Shown here piece after piece: positions 63,078 through 64,000 of a stretch of 64,000 nt of DNA. The notes beneath the pieces were generated by a model. The model did no database searches. It saw nothing but the letters and a program-made list of their open reading frames with translations, and was not told where the DNA came from. Source of the DNA: Dorea sp. (lineage in GTDB: Bacteria > Bacillota > Clostridia > Lachnospirales > Lachnospiraceae). The position numbers were made by a program, and so were the translations under genes. The stretch spans positions 1 to 64,000 of the forward strand of contig JALEKG010000024.1 of assembly GCA_022769185.1 (NCBI GenBank). The letters are read 5' to 3'. How positions within the stretch are numbered: the stretch's first letter is position 1; every line of letters begins with the position of its first letter.

Positions 63078-64000
63078 TTATAAGGAATTTACAATTTCTT
63101 TAAACTTCTCTCCACGTACTTCATAACTCGGAAACATATCCCAGCTTGCACAGGCAGGAGACAATAAAACTGCTTCACCCGGCTCTGCCAGTTTAACCGC
63201 TGTCAGAACAGCTTCTTCGAAGGTATCAGCGAACAAATAATCTTGAAAACCACATTTTTCTGCATCTGAAGCTATTTTTTCTTTTGTCACTCCAAGAAGG
63301 ACCAGTTTCTTCACTTTCCCATCAAAACTGTTAATCCATTCTGTATATTCAGATCCCTTGTCATATCCTCCCCCGATCAGCACAGTTGGGCGATTCATAG
63401 CCTGAATTCCCTTAATTGCCGCATCCGGGTTTGTACCTTTGGAATCATTATAAAATGCAACACCATTCTTTTCTGTCACATATTCAATTCTGTGCTCTAC
63501 TCCTTTAAATTCTCTGACACTTCTGCTGATCACATCCATTGGCACGCCATAAACCGCTGCCATTGCTGCCGCTGCCATCACATTTTCATGATTATGTGTT
63601 CCAAGGATCTGCAATTCATTTACATGGCAGATTTTTTCCTCAATGCCATTATAGCGGAATATAATATTCCCATCTTCCAGATAGATTCCTTCTTCTAGTT
63701 TACGCTGGCTGCTAAAATATAGAACCTTTGCTTTCAAATTCTTTTGCTTCCCGAATTCTCTTGTCAGCTCATCCTCATAATTTAAAATACAATAGTCTTC
63801 TTCCGTCTGGTTTTTCGCAATCTTTTTCTTTGCATTTACATATGCTTCCATTGTGTGATGGCGATTCAGATGATCCGGCGTAAAATTCAGGATCGCACTT
63901 ACTTTGGGTCTGAAATCCACGATACTTTCCAACTGGAAACTACTCATCTCTGCTACGGTAATGGTATCGTCTGTCATATCACCGACCACAGTTGTATATG
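63078..64000 (-). CDS. murD: UDP-N-acetylmuramoyl-alanine--D-glutamate ligase, 3' part (cut by window edge)
   Basis: The visible 307 residues are the C-terminal two thirds of MurD, which adds D-Glu to UDP-MurNAc-Ala in peptidoglycan synthesis. The frame runs to the window edge. Seen are TVAEMSSFQLESI, NFTPDHLNRHHTMEAYVNAKKKI, the segment NHENVMAAAAMAAVYGVP, EHRIEYV, NDSKGTNPDAAIKGIQAM, GGYDKGSEYTEW and the C-terminal LLSPACASWDMFPSYEVRG. The glycine-rich N-terminal ATP loop lies beyond the edge. It is followed by ftsW at 13 bases. Confidence 0.94.
   Translation of the reverse strand, partial: YTTVVGDMTDDTITVAEMSSFQLESIVDFRPKVSAILNFTPDHLNRHHTMEAYVNAKKKIAKNQTEEDYCILNYEDELTREFGKQKNLKAKVLYFSSQRKLEEGIYLEDGNIIFRYNGIEEKICHVNELQILGTHNHENVMAAAAMAAVYGVPMDVISRSVREFKGVEHRIEYVTEKNGVAFYNDSKGTNPDAAIKGIQAMNRPTVLIGGGYDKGSEYTEWINSFDGKVKKLVLLGVTKEKIASDAEKCGFQDYLFADTFEEAVLTAVKLAEPGEAVLLSPACASWDMFPSYEVRGEKFKEIVNSL

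Noticed and set aside
1..64000. CRISPR array, insertion sequence, prophage or attachment site
   Set aside because: No spaced direct repeats, transposase, integrase or phage genes were seen; both tRNA genes have ordinary flanks without a repeat of the tRNA 3' end.

Overview
The window is housekeeping chromosome of a spore-forming, low-GC Gram-positive anaerobe, most likely a member of the Lachnospiraceae (Clostridia). The evidence is the SCIFF peptide with its radical-SAM maturase, the sporulation genes spoIIGA, sigE, sigG and spoVT, a T-box leader, the glgC-glgD pair, a DUF5688 gene and a flavoredoxin-rubredoxin fusion. Genus cannot be settled from sequence alone. No CRISPR array, insertion sequence, prophage, integrase or rRNA is visible. 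Nearly all genes lie on the minus strand; plus-strand exceptions are the partial TetR gene at the left edge, the flavoredoxin gene, glgCD, tRNA-Gly, yqeY and a small membrane protein.

Layout, left to right. 1-7.7 kb: partial TetR regulator, YbjQ/MerR pair, alaX-argS, flavoredoxin-rubredoxin, a membrane-anchored unknown, tRNA-Arg(CCG), DUF5688, efp. 7.8-11.1 kb: yqeG, a chorismate mutase-shikimate kinase fusion, and a GntR/ABC transporter operon. 11.3-15.1 kb: branched-chain amino acid genes ilvE, ilvN and ilvB, with a T-box leader and a clear promoter ahead of ilvB. 15.3-17.6 kb: glycogen genes glgC and glgD. 17.7-23.5 kb: a run hom, MATE, marR, thyA, folA, glycosyltransferase. 23.7-37.7 kb: tRNA-Gly(GCC), then the classic clostridial run secDF, recJ, apt, rel, MBL hydrolase, hemZ, hisS, aspS. 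37.8-39.1 kb: the SCIFF peptide gene, which is short and easily missed, a TIGR04086 membrane protein and spoVT. 39.2-44.2 kb: LytTR/GHKL two-component pair, SPFH/NfeD pair, and an orphan DnaK paralogue. 44.4-50.8 kb: yqeY, a SurA/PrsA-type lipoprotein, mfd, pth, two small unknowns. 50.8-64 kb: HAD phosphatase, sigG, a heterodimeric ABC exporter, a beta-CASP MBL protein, sigE, spoIIGA, ftsZ, divIB/ftsQ, ftsW and a partial murD at the right edge.

How it fits together. The right end is the division/sporulation hub: murD-ftsW-ftsQ-ftsZ make and divide the wall, spoIIGA-sigE start the mother-cell programme, and sigG runs the late forespore programme. The spoIIG promoter region carries a long-spaced -35/-10 pair overlapped by Spo0A-box-like sites, as in Bacillus. 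The middle holds translation and stress genes (aspS, hisS, rel, mfd, pth, argS, efp). The least understood system is SCIFF/ScfB, whose product is conserved across Clostridia but has no assigned role. Here its peptide gene has its own strong promoter, and a hairpin separates it from the maturase. No wholly new multi-gene system was recognised; the best candidates for follow-up are the SCIFF locus layout, structured elements around sigG, the DnaK paralogue, and the EF-P with an atypical N-terminus.
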